Positions 17,137 through 24,379 of a stretch of 47,371 nucleotides of DNA are shown here, in pieces. Position 1 is the stretch's first letter. Every line of letters starts with the position of its first letter. A model generated the notes under the pieces. That model ran no database searches. It saw only the letters and a program-made list of their open reading frames with translations, and was not told the DNA's origin. The DNA lies in assembly GCA_021790795.1 (NCBI GenBank), contig JAJYFU010000012.1:1-47371 (forward strand). The letters run 5' to 3'. The stretch is from Pseudomonadota bacterium. GTDB lineage: Bacteria > Pseudomonadota > Gammaproteobacteria > Steroidobacterales > Steroidobacteraceae. Position numbers and translations under genes: made by a program.

Positions 17137-17847
17137 ATGCTCCTGGCCCGCATTCATTATTTCGCCGAAATCGTCTTCGTCGCCGTGGCGGCGCTGCTGC
17201 CGATCATCAATCCATTCGGCGGGGCGCCCATTTTCCTCGCCATGACCTCGGGGCTCACGCCGGCCGAGCGCACGCGCACCGCGAAGCTCGTCGCCTTCAA
17301 CAGCTTCGTGCTGCTCATCGCCTCGATCCTGGTCGGCGCCTACGTGCTGGACTTCTTCGGCGTCTCGATTCCGGCGGTGCAGGTGGCCGGCGGCATCGTG
17401 GTATGCGCCTTGGCCTGGTCCCTGCTCAATGGCCCGCTCAAGCCGGTGGTTTCCGCGCCGGACGGCGCCGCCAGCCCCGACAGCATCACGCAGGGAGCGT
17501 TTTATCCAATCACCATGCCGCTGACCGTCGGACCCGGATCGATATCGGTGGCCGTCACCCTCGGAGCCAATCCGCCGCGCGGCCTGCGTGCGCTCCTGCC
17601 CACGATTCTCGCGCACTTCGTCGGCGTATTGATCACTTGCGTCATCATCTATCTTTGCTACCGGTACGCGGATCGTCTGGTGCACCGGCTGGGCAAGACG
17701 GGAACCAACATCATGATCCGACTGACGGCGTTCATCCTGCTCGCCATCGGCGCGCAGATCGTCTGGAACGGCGCCAGCGCGATGTTGATCGGCGTGCTCC
17801 ACTCCGCCGGGCGCACCGCACCTTCCGCGCTGGCGCATCCGAGGTGA
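17137..17847 (+). CDS. MarC family integral membrane protein
   Basis: A 236-aa six-helix membrane protein of the MarC/UPF0056 family (the old link to multiple antibiotic resistance was not upheld; substrate unknown). Typical stretches are LLPIINPFGGAPIFLAMTSG in helix 1 and the QGAFYPITMPLTVGPGSISV segment in the middle repeat. The ATG at 17137 begins just before the first helix; the upstream GTG-type start in the track adds a non-conserved leader, and no clear ribosome binding site precedes 17137. A second MarC homologue lies at 40123. Confidence 0.88.
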   Translation: MLLARIHYFAEIVFVAVAALLPIINPFGGAPIFLAMTSGLTPAERTRTAKLVAFNSFVLLIASILVGAYVLDFFGVSIPAVQVAGGIVVCALAWSLLNGPLKPVVSAPDGAASPDSITQGAFYPITMPLTVGPGSISVAVTLGANPPRGLRALLPTILAHFVGVLITCVIIYLCYRYADRLVHRLGKTGTNIMIRLTAFILLAIGAQIVWNGASAMLIGVLHSAGRTAPSALAHPR

Positions 17848-17907
17848 GCCCGACTGCTCCCAGGGTGAAGGATTAGAGCGGGCGCAGGGTAATCGTCGCC
17901 GGCTGGT

Positions 17908-18792
17908 CTACGGGTGATCCCGGCCGGCGCGACGCGGGGGCGGAGCGCTTCCTCGACAGCAGCGATATCGCGCGTCGTTTTCCACCATGTCGTGCGCGCT
18001 GTCGGCGATGATCCGACGAAGCCGGCTCAAACCGTCGGTGAGGGCCGCGGGGCCGGGCTGCAGGATCTCGGACGATTTGATCTCGAATAATCGATCGTGG
18101 CGGAGCGCCGGAATCGATTCCCAGCCGGGCCGCTCGCGCACTCTGGCCGGGTTGAATTTCTTTCCGCACCACGAGGCGATCAGCACGTCGGGGGCGCGCC
18201 GCACCACCTCCTGCGGATCGGCAATGATGCGCTCCTTGGCGGCAGGCCGCGCGGCGAGGTCCGCGAAGCAATTCTCCGCGCCCGCGATTTCGACGAGCTC
18301 GCCGACCCAACGGATGCCGCAGATCAGCGGATCGTCCCATTCCTCGAAATAGACGCGCGGCCGACAGGGCAGCCGAGATGCGGCGCGACGGGCATTGTCG
18401 ATCGAGCGGCGCAGCCGTCCGATCAGCGCCTGGGCGCGCGCGTGGGCGCCGATCATCCGGCCGAGCATGGCGATCGATTCGAGGATCTCGCCGACGCCGC
18501 GTTGATTGAAGACGTGCACCTCGATGCCGGCGCGAATCAGATCGGCGGCGATGCCCGCCTGCAGATCCGAGAAGCCCAGCACGAGATCCGGTTTCAGGGC
18601 GACGATGCGCTCGATCTTGGCGCTGGTGAAGGCGCTCACTTTGGGCTTTTCGCGGCGGGCCTGCGGCGGGCGCACCGTGAATCCCGAGATTCCCACGATA
18701 CGGTCCTGCTCCCCGAGCAGATACAGCGTCTCGGTCGTCTCCTCCGTCAGGCAGACGATGCGCCGCGGGCCGGTATTCTCGCGCTGAGTCAT
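17908..18792 (-). CDS. Cobalamin-binding-protein homologue (BtuF-like fold) without signal peptide
   Basis: A 294-aa protein of the periplasmic-binding-protein type III fold (BtuF/COG0614). Family features: RIVCLTEETTETLYLLGEQD, IVGISGFTVRPPQARR, IERIVALKPDLVLGFSDLQ and PRVYFEEWDDPLICGIRW. There is no N-terminal signal or lipobox, so it should stay in the cytoplasm, unlike a true ABC transporter binding protein. No btuC/btuD genes are adjacent. It may be a B12-related cytosolic binding protein or have drifted to another ligand. The last 25 residues are Arg/Pro-rich and probably not part of the fold. The B12-dependent NrdJ in the same window makes a corrinoid role attractive, but that is inference. 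Confidence 0.8.
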   Translation of the reverse strand: MTQRENTGPRRIVCLTEETTETLYLLGEQDRIVGISGFTVRPPQARREKPKVSAFTSAKIERIVALKPDLVLGFSDLQAGIAADLIRAGIEVHVFNQRGVGEILESIAMLGRMIGAHARAQALIGRLRRSIDNARRAASRLPCRPRVYFEEWDDPLICGIRWVGELVEIAGAENCFADLAARPAAKERIIADPQEVVRRAPDVLIASWCGKKFNPARVRERPGWESIPALRHDRLFEIKSSEILQPGPAALTDGLSRLRRIIADSAHDMVENDARYRCCRGSAPPPRRAGRDHP

Positions 18793-18883
18793 CTTTGGAG
18801 TTACATCGGGAGCTCCGAGGCATTATAGTCGGTGCAAGCCGCAGATTCGCGGCCGTGCATCGCGAAGCTCGGAGGGCTTGTCC

Positions 18884-19396
18884 GTGGCGGTATACGTCGC
18901 ACTCCTTCGCGCGGTCAACGTGGTGGGCGCCAACAAGCTGCCGATGCCGACGCTCGTGGAGTTGTGCCGCGACGCCGGCTGCGAGCGGGTGCGCACCTAC
19001 ATCGCATCGGGCAATGCGCTGTTCACCAGCCGGCTCGGGGAGCGCAGGATCAAGGCGCTGCTCGAGGAGCGCCTGCGCGCGCACCTGGGCAAACCCATCG
19101 GGGTGATGGTGCGCACCGGCGCCGAGATCGCGAGCGTGCTCGCCGCGAACCCGTATCCGCGCCACCCGCCGGACCGCACGGTGGCCATCTTTCTCGATGG
19201 GCCTCCGCCCTCCGACACGATCGCGACCTTGCGAGGGCGCAAGGGCGAGCTGCTCGCCCTGGGCGCTCGCGAGGTCTATGTGATGTACCGGGACGGCATC
19301 GCTCATTCCAGGCTGGTCATCCCGGCGGCCCAGGCCGGCACGGCGCGCAACATGAACACCATCGGCCGGCTTGCCGCGATGGCCGACGAGATGTGA
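18884..19396 (+). CDS. DUF1697 family protein
   Basis: About 170 aa. The start YVALLRAVNVVGANKLPM, then YIASGNALFTS, and the end with GTARNMNTIGRLAAMA fit DUF1697, a cytoplasmic family of unknown function. I choose GTG at 18884 because GGAGGG (18871-18876) then has normal spacing; the track's TTG at 18878 would be only 2 nt from it. The gene is divergent from the cobalamin-binding-protein homologue. Confidence 0.85.
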   Translation: MAVYVALLRAVNVVGANKLPMPTLVELCRDAGCERVRTYIASGNALFTSRLGERRIKALLEERLRAHLGKPIGVMVRTGAEIASVLAANPYPRHPPDRTVAIFLDGPPPSDTIATLRGRKGELLALGAREVYVMYRDGIAHSRLVIPAAQAGTARNMNTIGRLAAMADEM

Positions 19397-19446
19397 GGCG
19401 CGTATGGGATACTGGCGTGGGGGATCGCTGTTCCCGGGGCCTTGAT

Positions 19447-19881
19447 TTGAAGACGGTGGCCGGCAAGACGCTCGATCAATGGCTCGCGGAGTACTCGCTG
19501 TCTCACCAGCACCGCATCAATCGAGCCATTCACATCGTCTGTGTGCCGGCAATCCTGTTCGCCGTCGTGGCTCTCTTGTGGGGCGTGCATGCGCTCGGCC
19601 TGCGCGTCGCGTACTTCGCCATGATTCTGGTGGCGCCGTTCTACGTGAGCCTGGGTTGGAAGGCGACGGGTATCATCGCGGTACAGCTCCTGATCTGCGT
19701 CCTGATCCTGAGCTTTTGGCCCCGGTCGGTCCCGCTGCTCGCCACCGCAGTCTGGATATTCGGGGCCGCCTGGATCGGTCAGTTCGTCGGCCATGCGATC
19801 GAGGGCCGTCGACCGAAGTTCCTCCAGGACGTCATGTTCCTGCTCATCGGTCCGCTGTGGGTCGTCCTGAAGCATCGCTGA
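19447..19881 (+). CDS. DUF962/Mpo1-like membrane protein
   Basis: A 144-aa protein with three to four membrane helices. SLSHQHRINRAIHIVCVP contains the conserved His/Asn pattern and GHAIEGRRPKFLQD the second conserved block of the family; yeast Mpo1 is an iron-dependent dioxygenase of 2-hydroxy fatty acids, so the histidines may bind iron. The start is uncertain: TTG at 19447 or GTG at 19456; neither has a strong ribosome binding site. The long track ORF from 18832 is a read-through of the DUF1697 gene in another frame. It lies 50 nt after DUF1697. Confidence 0.78.
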   Translation: MKTVAGKTLDQWLAEYSLSHQHRINRAIHIVCVPAILFAVVALLWGVHALGLRVAYFAMILVAPFYVSLGWKATGIIAVQLLICVLILSFWPRSVPLLATAVWIFGAAWIGQFVGHAIEGRRPKFLQDVMFLLIGPLWVVLKHR

Positions 19882-20360
19882 GCCCACCCAATCAGCGGGT
19901 TTTCCCTTCCGGACCGTGCGCGCTTCGGCCATACGTGCCGGCCGCCGCATCGGGTGGCACTCGGAGGATCCCCATGCCTGCCGCCGCTGTCGTTCCCGCT
20001 CGAGGGCGGCTGCGACTGCGCTCAGAGCCGCTACGGCGGCGCCGGGCCAGTGCCGTGTGAACACACGCCAGCTCCGGCGGGATTGTCCGGGCCAGCGGCC
20101 TGGGCCGCGGATCGTCCACTACCGCGCACGACAGCCCGTGCCATCGCTGCGGCGAACGCGGCTAGCCCGGCCCTTCGCCCGGGCGTAGGCTCTAGCGGCG
20201 CGCCGAGGGAAGCGCCATTGCGGCTGTTGGCAGCTGGGCTCGGGTTCGCCGCCCGCGGGCTCGGCATCCCTGGCGAGCGCTGCCCAGGGGAACCTCCAGG
20301 CGGCTCGGCCCGCAACTTTCCGGCTCCTGCCGTGTTCTTGCCTCAAACGATGATCCACCC
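19882..20360. other. 479-nt gap upstream of the ECF sigma operon
   Basis: No complete gene is supported. Frames open through it have irregular codon use. One frame around 19996-20030 reads LEGGCDC-x3-RY, which resembles the N-terminal zinc motif of GFA-family (glutathione-dependent formaldehyde-activating-like) proteins, and a CHRC appears about 110 nt later in another frame; a decayed GFA gene is possible but weakly supported. The promoter of the sigma operon should lie here, but I could not find a convincing -35/-10 pair. Confidence 0.4.
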
Positions 20361-20945
20361 GTGCAACTGGCAAGCCCAAGGCCCGATTCTCGAGAGTTCG
20401 CAGCGTTTATGCGCGCCTATCAGGATATGGTTTTCTCCACAGCAGTCCGCCTGACGGGCAGCCCCGCGCAGGCCGAGGACATCAGCCAGGACGTGTTCCT
20501 GAAGGCTTACGAGAATTTCGGGCGCCTGCGAGAAAGTCCGACCGCGGGCGGGTGGCTGAAGACCGTGGCCACGAATCTGACGCTGAATCACCTGACCCGC
20601 CACCGTAATCGCTGGCGGCTGTTCTCCGAAGTCTTCGCCGACGACGGGCGCGAGGCCGATCTGGAGAGCGCCACCGCGACCTTCGACGGCGTCCTGCAGG
20701 AGATGGACGAGGCGCAACGCCATGCGCTCATCGAGCACGCCCTCGGTCAGCTCCCCGACCATCAGCGCGTGCCGCTCGTACTGTTTCACTTCGAAGAGAT
20801 GTCCTACCAGGATATCGCCGCCCGTCTCGGTCACTCCCTGGCCAAGATCAAGACCGATATCCTGCGTGGACGTCTCGCCATGGCCAAGTCGCTGGCGCAA
20901 AGCGGCGTGGCGCCAAGCTCCGCGCAAAGCTGCAACCCGACATGA
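20361..20945 (+). CDS. Sigma-70 family RNA polymerase sigma factor (ECF-like)
   Basis: A 194-aa two-domain sigma factor. Region 2 is seen in DMVFSTAVRLTGSPAQAEDI, DVFLKAYENFGRLRES and GGWLKTVATNLTLNHLTRH; region 4 in LPDHQRVPLVLFHFEEMSYQ and DIAARLGHSLAKIKTDILRG. There is no region 1 or 3. The start is GTG at 20361; ATG at 20409 is a weaker option. Its TGA overlaps the ATG of the next gene (ATGA), so the next membrane protein is translationally coupled, as in sigma/anti-sigma pairs. Its likely targets include its own operon, which encodes an envelope protein and an RND efflux pump. Confidence 0.88.
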   Translation: MQLASPRPDSREFAAFMRAYQDMVFSTAVRLTGSPAQAEDISQDVFLKAYENFGRLRESPTAGGWLKTVATNLTLNHLTRHRNRWRLFSEVFADDGREADLESATATFDGVLQEMDEAQRHALIEHALGQLPDHQRVPLVLFHFEEMSYQDIAARLGHSLAKIKTDILRGRLAMAKSLAQSGVAPSSAQSCNPT

Positions 20946-21430
20946 ATTCCCCTAACCGCACGCTCGAAGAACATCTGGAACACTTGACGCACGAGGCGCT
21001 GCGGCAGCTTCCGCCGTGCCGCGCGCCCGCCTCGCTCGAGGCCCGCATAATGGGTGAGGTCGCGGCGCGCGCCGCACAGCCGCGCCGGGCCGCCGGCATC
21101 AATCGCTGGCCGCTCGCGGCACGTCTGGCGCTGATGGCGGGCTGTATTCTGTGCATCCCGCTCGCCTGGGTGCTCATGATGAGCCTGCGGATGCAGCTGA
21201 GCTACACGCTGGTGGCCACCGGCGCGATCCCTGTTCTCCACGGCTTTCGGAGCGTGAGCAGCGCGCTGCTGCTGCTCGCCGAGCTTGCCGTTCACCTGGC
21301 TCGGCAGATCCCGGGAGCCTGGCTGTTCGGTGGGCTGCTGGCCACCGGCGCGCTGTACGCGGCCCTGTGCGCGCTCGGCCACCTCGTGCTCCGTTCGGCT
21401 GCACCACATTCCAAGGTTCACTCGGTATGA
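20942..21430 (+). CDS. Small membrane protein, candidate anti-sigma factor
   Basis: A 162-aa protein that I do not recognise by family. The first 60 residues are soluble and include LEEHLEHLTHEALRQLPPCR, similar in layout to an anti-sigma N-terminal helix bundle, though I see no zinc His-x3-Cys-x2-Cys motif. It has about three hydrophobic segments: LAARLALMAGCILCIPLAWV, one near residues 93-118, and LFGGLLATGALYAALCALGH. It overlaps both the sigma gene upstream and the bactofilin/RDD gene downstream by 4 nt, so all three are translationally coupled. Position and topology suggest a membrane regulator of the sigma factor; this is inference. Confidence 0.6.
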   Translation: MNSPNRTLEEHLEHLTHEALRQLPPCRAPASLEARIMGEVAARAAQPRRAAGINRWPLAARLALMAGCILCIPLAWVLMMSLRMQLSYTLVATGAIPVLHGFRSVSSALLLLAELAVHLARQIPGAWLFGGLLATGALYAALCALGHLVLRSAAPHSKVHSV

Positions 21431-23109
21431 AACAGATACTCCGCTGGGCGATGACCGGCGCGCTGCTCGCCGGACTGTGCGCATGCATCGCACCTGCCGC
21501 CGCGCACGATACCCGCCGCGTCGAGGTGGGCTCCACGGGCATCGACATCAGGGGCGGCGGCGGCCATGTCGTGATCGGCAACGGGGGAATCCGCATCACC
21601 GATCATTCCAAGTCCATCGTCATCGCGAAACAACAGTCCCGCTGCCCGAGCGGTCAGGAAATCGTCGAGGTCGGACACAATGCGCGGCTTCCCGCGGGCA
21701 GGGCCGCTTGCGACGTCGTGACGGTATTCGGCAACAGCTCGGTCCACGGCACCGTGTCGGACTCCGTGGTCGCGGTCATGGGCCGCACCCGCGTCGACGG
21801 CAACGTCGCCAACAGTGTGGTCACCGTCTTCGGCAACGGCCACATCAACGGCAGCGTCGGCGGCAACGTCGTGACGATTTTCGGCAACCTCAGACTCGGT
21901 CCCAAGGCCATCGTACAGGGCCAGACCGTCAGCCTGTTCGGCTCCTACGAGCGCAACCCGTCGGCGGTGGTTCAGGGCGGAACGGTCCGGCTCATGTCCG
22001 GCATCTTCCACTTCACGGACGCGTTGCAGGGGTGGGGCGAGCATTGTCTGCTCTTCGGCCGGCTGCTCGCGCCCCGACTCGACGTCCTGTGGGCCTGGGG
22101 GGTGGCGCTCGGCCTGCTGGCGATCTACCTGCTGGTGGCCGCCTTGTTCCGTGACGGCCTGCGCCACTGCGTCCGGACGCTGGAGGAGCACCCGGGTCCG
22201 TCGATTCTGACGGCGCTCGCAATGGTGCTGCTCACGCCGATCCTGATGCTCGTCTTGATGGTCGCGCTGACGGTGACCGTGGTCGGAATCATATTCGTTC
22301 CCCTGCTGTGGATCGGCCTGCTGTGCGCGGGGATTTTCGGGCGCGTCGTCACCCTTGCCTGGCTCGGCGGCCGGATACTGCGCGGCGCGCACCGTGGTGT
22401 CGACCAACCCGTCCTGCATGTGCTGGTCGGCGGGGTGCTGGTGTCGGTCTTGTACATGGTGCCGGTGGTCGGCTTCATTGTCTTCGCCGTGATCGGCCTG
22501 ATCGGCTTCGGCACGCTGACCTACACGCTGCTGCTCGCGCTGCGCTCAGCACGCGGCGCCGTGCCGCCGCCACAACCGGCCGAGCCCCCGGGCACGGCCG
22601 GCGCTGCGCCGGGTCCCGGGGCGGCCGCGGCCGACGCAACGAGCGAAACCGCCGCGATGAGCGCTGGCCCCATACCAGGCGCGACGGCGAGCGCCGCGCC
22701 CGCGGAGCCCACCCCGCTCGAATTGATGGCGCTGCCGCGCGCAGGGTTCTGGATCCGCATGGCGGCGCTGCTGATCGACCTGGTGCTGATCAGCGTCTGC
22801 CTGAGTCTGATCGGTCATCACGACAGCGACGGCACGCTGATCGCACTGGCCGCCTACGGCGCGATCATGTGGAAACTGCGCGGCACCACCGTCGGCGGCA
22901 TCATTTGCCACTTGCGCGTGGCGCGCATCGACGGCCGCCCGCTCAACTGGGAAACGGCGATTTTGCGCGCCCTCGGCTGCTTCCTCTCGTTGGTTGCCGC
23001 CGGACTCGGCTTCTTCTGGATAGCCTTCGATGCCGAGCGTCAGGCTTGGCACGACAAGATCGCCGGCACCGTGGTGGTGTCGGTTCCCAAGGTACGGGGC
23101 TTGGTGTGA
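21427..23109 (+). CDS. Bactofilin-like repeat domain fused to membrane helices and an RDD domain
   Basis: A 560-aa protein. Residues 1-26 are a signal peptide ending in APAAAHD. Residues about 94-190 form a right-handed beta-helix-like array of roughly 17-residue repeats (VVTVFGNSSVHGTVSDS, VVAVMGRTRVDGNVANS, VVTVFGNGHINGSVGGN), the pattern of bactofilin/polymer-forming proteins, here predicted outside the cytoplasm. About four to five membrane helices follow (220-373), then a Pro/Ala/Gly linker and an RDD domain (about 435-555) with FWIRMAALLIDLVL and the final DAERQAWHDKIAGTVVV. The ATG at 21427 overlaps the previous stop; the track start at 21151 is out of frame with that gene. No known function for this combination; probably an envelope structural or sensing component. 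Confidence 0.78.
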   Translation: MKQILRWAMTGALLAGLCACIAPAAAHDTRRVEVGSTGIDIRGGGGHVVIGNGGIRITDHSKSIVIAKQQSRCPSGQEIVEVGHNARLPAGRAACDVVTVFGNSSVHGTVSDSVVAVMGRTRVDGNVANSVVTVFGNGHINGSVGGNVVTIFGNLRLGPKAIVQGQTVSLFGSYERNPSAVVQGGTVRLMSGIFHFTDALQGWGEHCLLFGRLLAPRLDVLWAWGVALGLLAIYLLVAALFRDGLRHCVRTLEEHPGPSILTALAMVLLTPILMLVLMVALTVTVVGIIFVPLLWIGLLCAGIFGRVVTLAWLGGRILRGAHRGVDQPVLHVLVGGVLVSVLYMVPVVGFIVFAVIGLIGFGTLTYTLLLALRSARGAVPPPQPAEPPGTAGAAPGPGAAAADATSETAAMSAGPIPGATASAAPAEPTPLELMALPRAGFWIRMAALLIDLVLISVCLSLIGHHDSDGTLIALAAYGAIMWKLRGTTVGGIICHLRVARIDGRPLNWETAILRALGCFLSLVAAGLGFFWIAFDAERQAWHDKIAGTVVVSVPKVRGLV

Positions 23110-23110
23110 C

Positions 23111-24379
23111 ATGAGCACGCAGAACGACCCACAGCCCGTGATCGAGCCCGTGGCACGGGAGTCCTCCGCGATCGAGACTTCGGTCGCCGTCGACACCGGC
23201 GGCGGACCCTGGATCGGCCTCGATCGGCCCCCCGCCGACACTGCGACCGAACGCGGCGTCGGGACGCGCAAACTCTGGTGGCTCGCGGCCGGCGTGCTGC
23301 TTGCGCTCGCCGTCGCTGCCGGGGTGACCATGCGGGTGACGCGGGCATCCAAGCCGCTGACGCCACTCGCCGATCAGCGCAACATTCCCCTGGTCTCGAC
23401 CTTCGTCCCGGGTGTACGGCCGGTGAACACCGAAGTCATGGTGACCGGTTCGATCTCGGCGCGCCACGACCTGCCGATCGGCGACGGCGGTCAGGCCGAG
23501 CGCATCGTCGCGGTCTACGTGCAAGTCGGCGACGTGGTCAGGCGGGGTCAGATCCTGGCGCAGCTGGACGATTCAGTTTTGAAACCGCAGGTCGCCGAGC
23601 TCGCCGCGGCCCTTGCCAGGGCACAAGCCCAGGCGGCGCTCGCGGCCGCCGAGTACCGCCGGGCCGTGGCGATCGGCCCGAACGGCGGACTGTCGGCGCA
23701 AAATGTCGAGCAGCTCCAGGCCGCGGCGGCGATGGGCGTTGCCAACACCAGGATGGTCGCGGCGCAGCTGCGGCAGAAACGCGCCGAACTGGCCCTGACC
23801 CGCATCGTCGCGCCGGTCGCGGGCACCGTGCTGACTCGCGCGGCCGAGATCGGTCAGGTGGCCAGCCCCGGAGGCCCGCCGCTGTTCACCCTGGAGGATG
23901 AGAATCGCGTCGAGCTCATCGGACAGGTCGCCGAGCAGGATCTGGCCTCGTTGAAGGTCGGGCAACCGGCGCAGGTATATCTGATCGGATATCCGCGGCC
24001 TTTCCCGGGCCACATCTGGCTGCTCGGCGCCACCGTCGACACGCAGAGCCGGCTCGGCGAGGTGCGCATCGCTCTTGCGCCCAATCCTGCCTTGAGGCCC
24101 GGCGCGTTCGCGCACGCCGTAATCAGCGAGAGTCACGCCGAGCGGCCGGTGGTACCGCAAACGGCGGTCATGACCGACTCCAAGGGATCGTATGTGTTCA
24201 TCGTCAACCGCCGGAACGTCGTCGTGCGCCGACCGGTGCAGCTCGGCGGCGTGCTCGCCTCGGGCGTGGTCATCGCGAAGGGTCTGACCGGGCAGGAGCG
24301 CGTGGTGACCCTGGCGGGCGGCTTCCTGCAAGGCGGCGAGAAGGTGCAGGTGGCGTCCGCCGCGCCGGCACACTCATGA
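23111..24379 (+). CDS. RND efflux periplasmic adaptor (membrane fusion protein)
   Basis: A 422-aa HlyD-type adaptor that bridges an inner-membrane RND pump to an outer-membrane channel. The N-terminal about 55 residues are cytoplasmic; one membrane helix follows (LWWLAAGVLLALAVAAGVTM, about 56-76). The first lipoyl half is IVAVYVQVGDVVRRGQILAQ, then a coiled-coil hairpin, then the second lipoyl half LTRIVAPVAGTVLTRAAEIG. A beta-barrel and membrane-proximal domain complete it. The start ATG lies 1 nt after the RDD gene stop and its own end overlaps the permease start by 4 nt, tying the pump to the sigma operon. Confidence 0.92.
   Translation: MSTQNDPQPVIEPVARESSAIETSVAVDTGGGPWIGLDRPPADTATERGVGTRKLWWLAAGVLLALAVAAGVTMRVTRASKPLTPLADQRNIPLVSTFVPGVRPVNTEVMVTGSISARHDLPIGDGGQAERIVAVYVQVGDVVRRGQILAQLDDSVLKPQVAELAAALARAQAQAALAAAEYRRAVAIGPNGGLSAQNVEQLQAAAAMGVANTRMVAAQLRQKRAELALTRIVAPVAGTVLTRAAEIGQVASPGGPPLFTLEDENRVELIGQVAEQDLASLKVGQPAQVYLIGYPRPFPGHIWLLGATVDTQSRLGEVRIALAPNPALRPGAFAHAVISESHAERPVVPQTAVMTDSKGSYVFIVNRRNVVVRRPVQLGGVLASGVVIAKGLTGQERVVTLAGGFLQGGEKVQVASAAPAHS

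Noticed and set aside
20312-20347. Sigma-E-like promoter (GCAACTTT and TCAAA) upstream of the ECF sigma gene
   Set aside because: The spacer is about 24 nt, too long for the 15-17 nt expected.
19954-20454. 166-aa plus-strand ORF overlapping the sigma gene
   Set aside because: Pro/Ala-rich, overlaps the start of the real sigma frame, no conserved end. Only the LEGGCDC stretch is noted as a possible relic.
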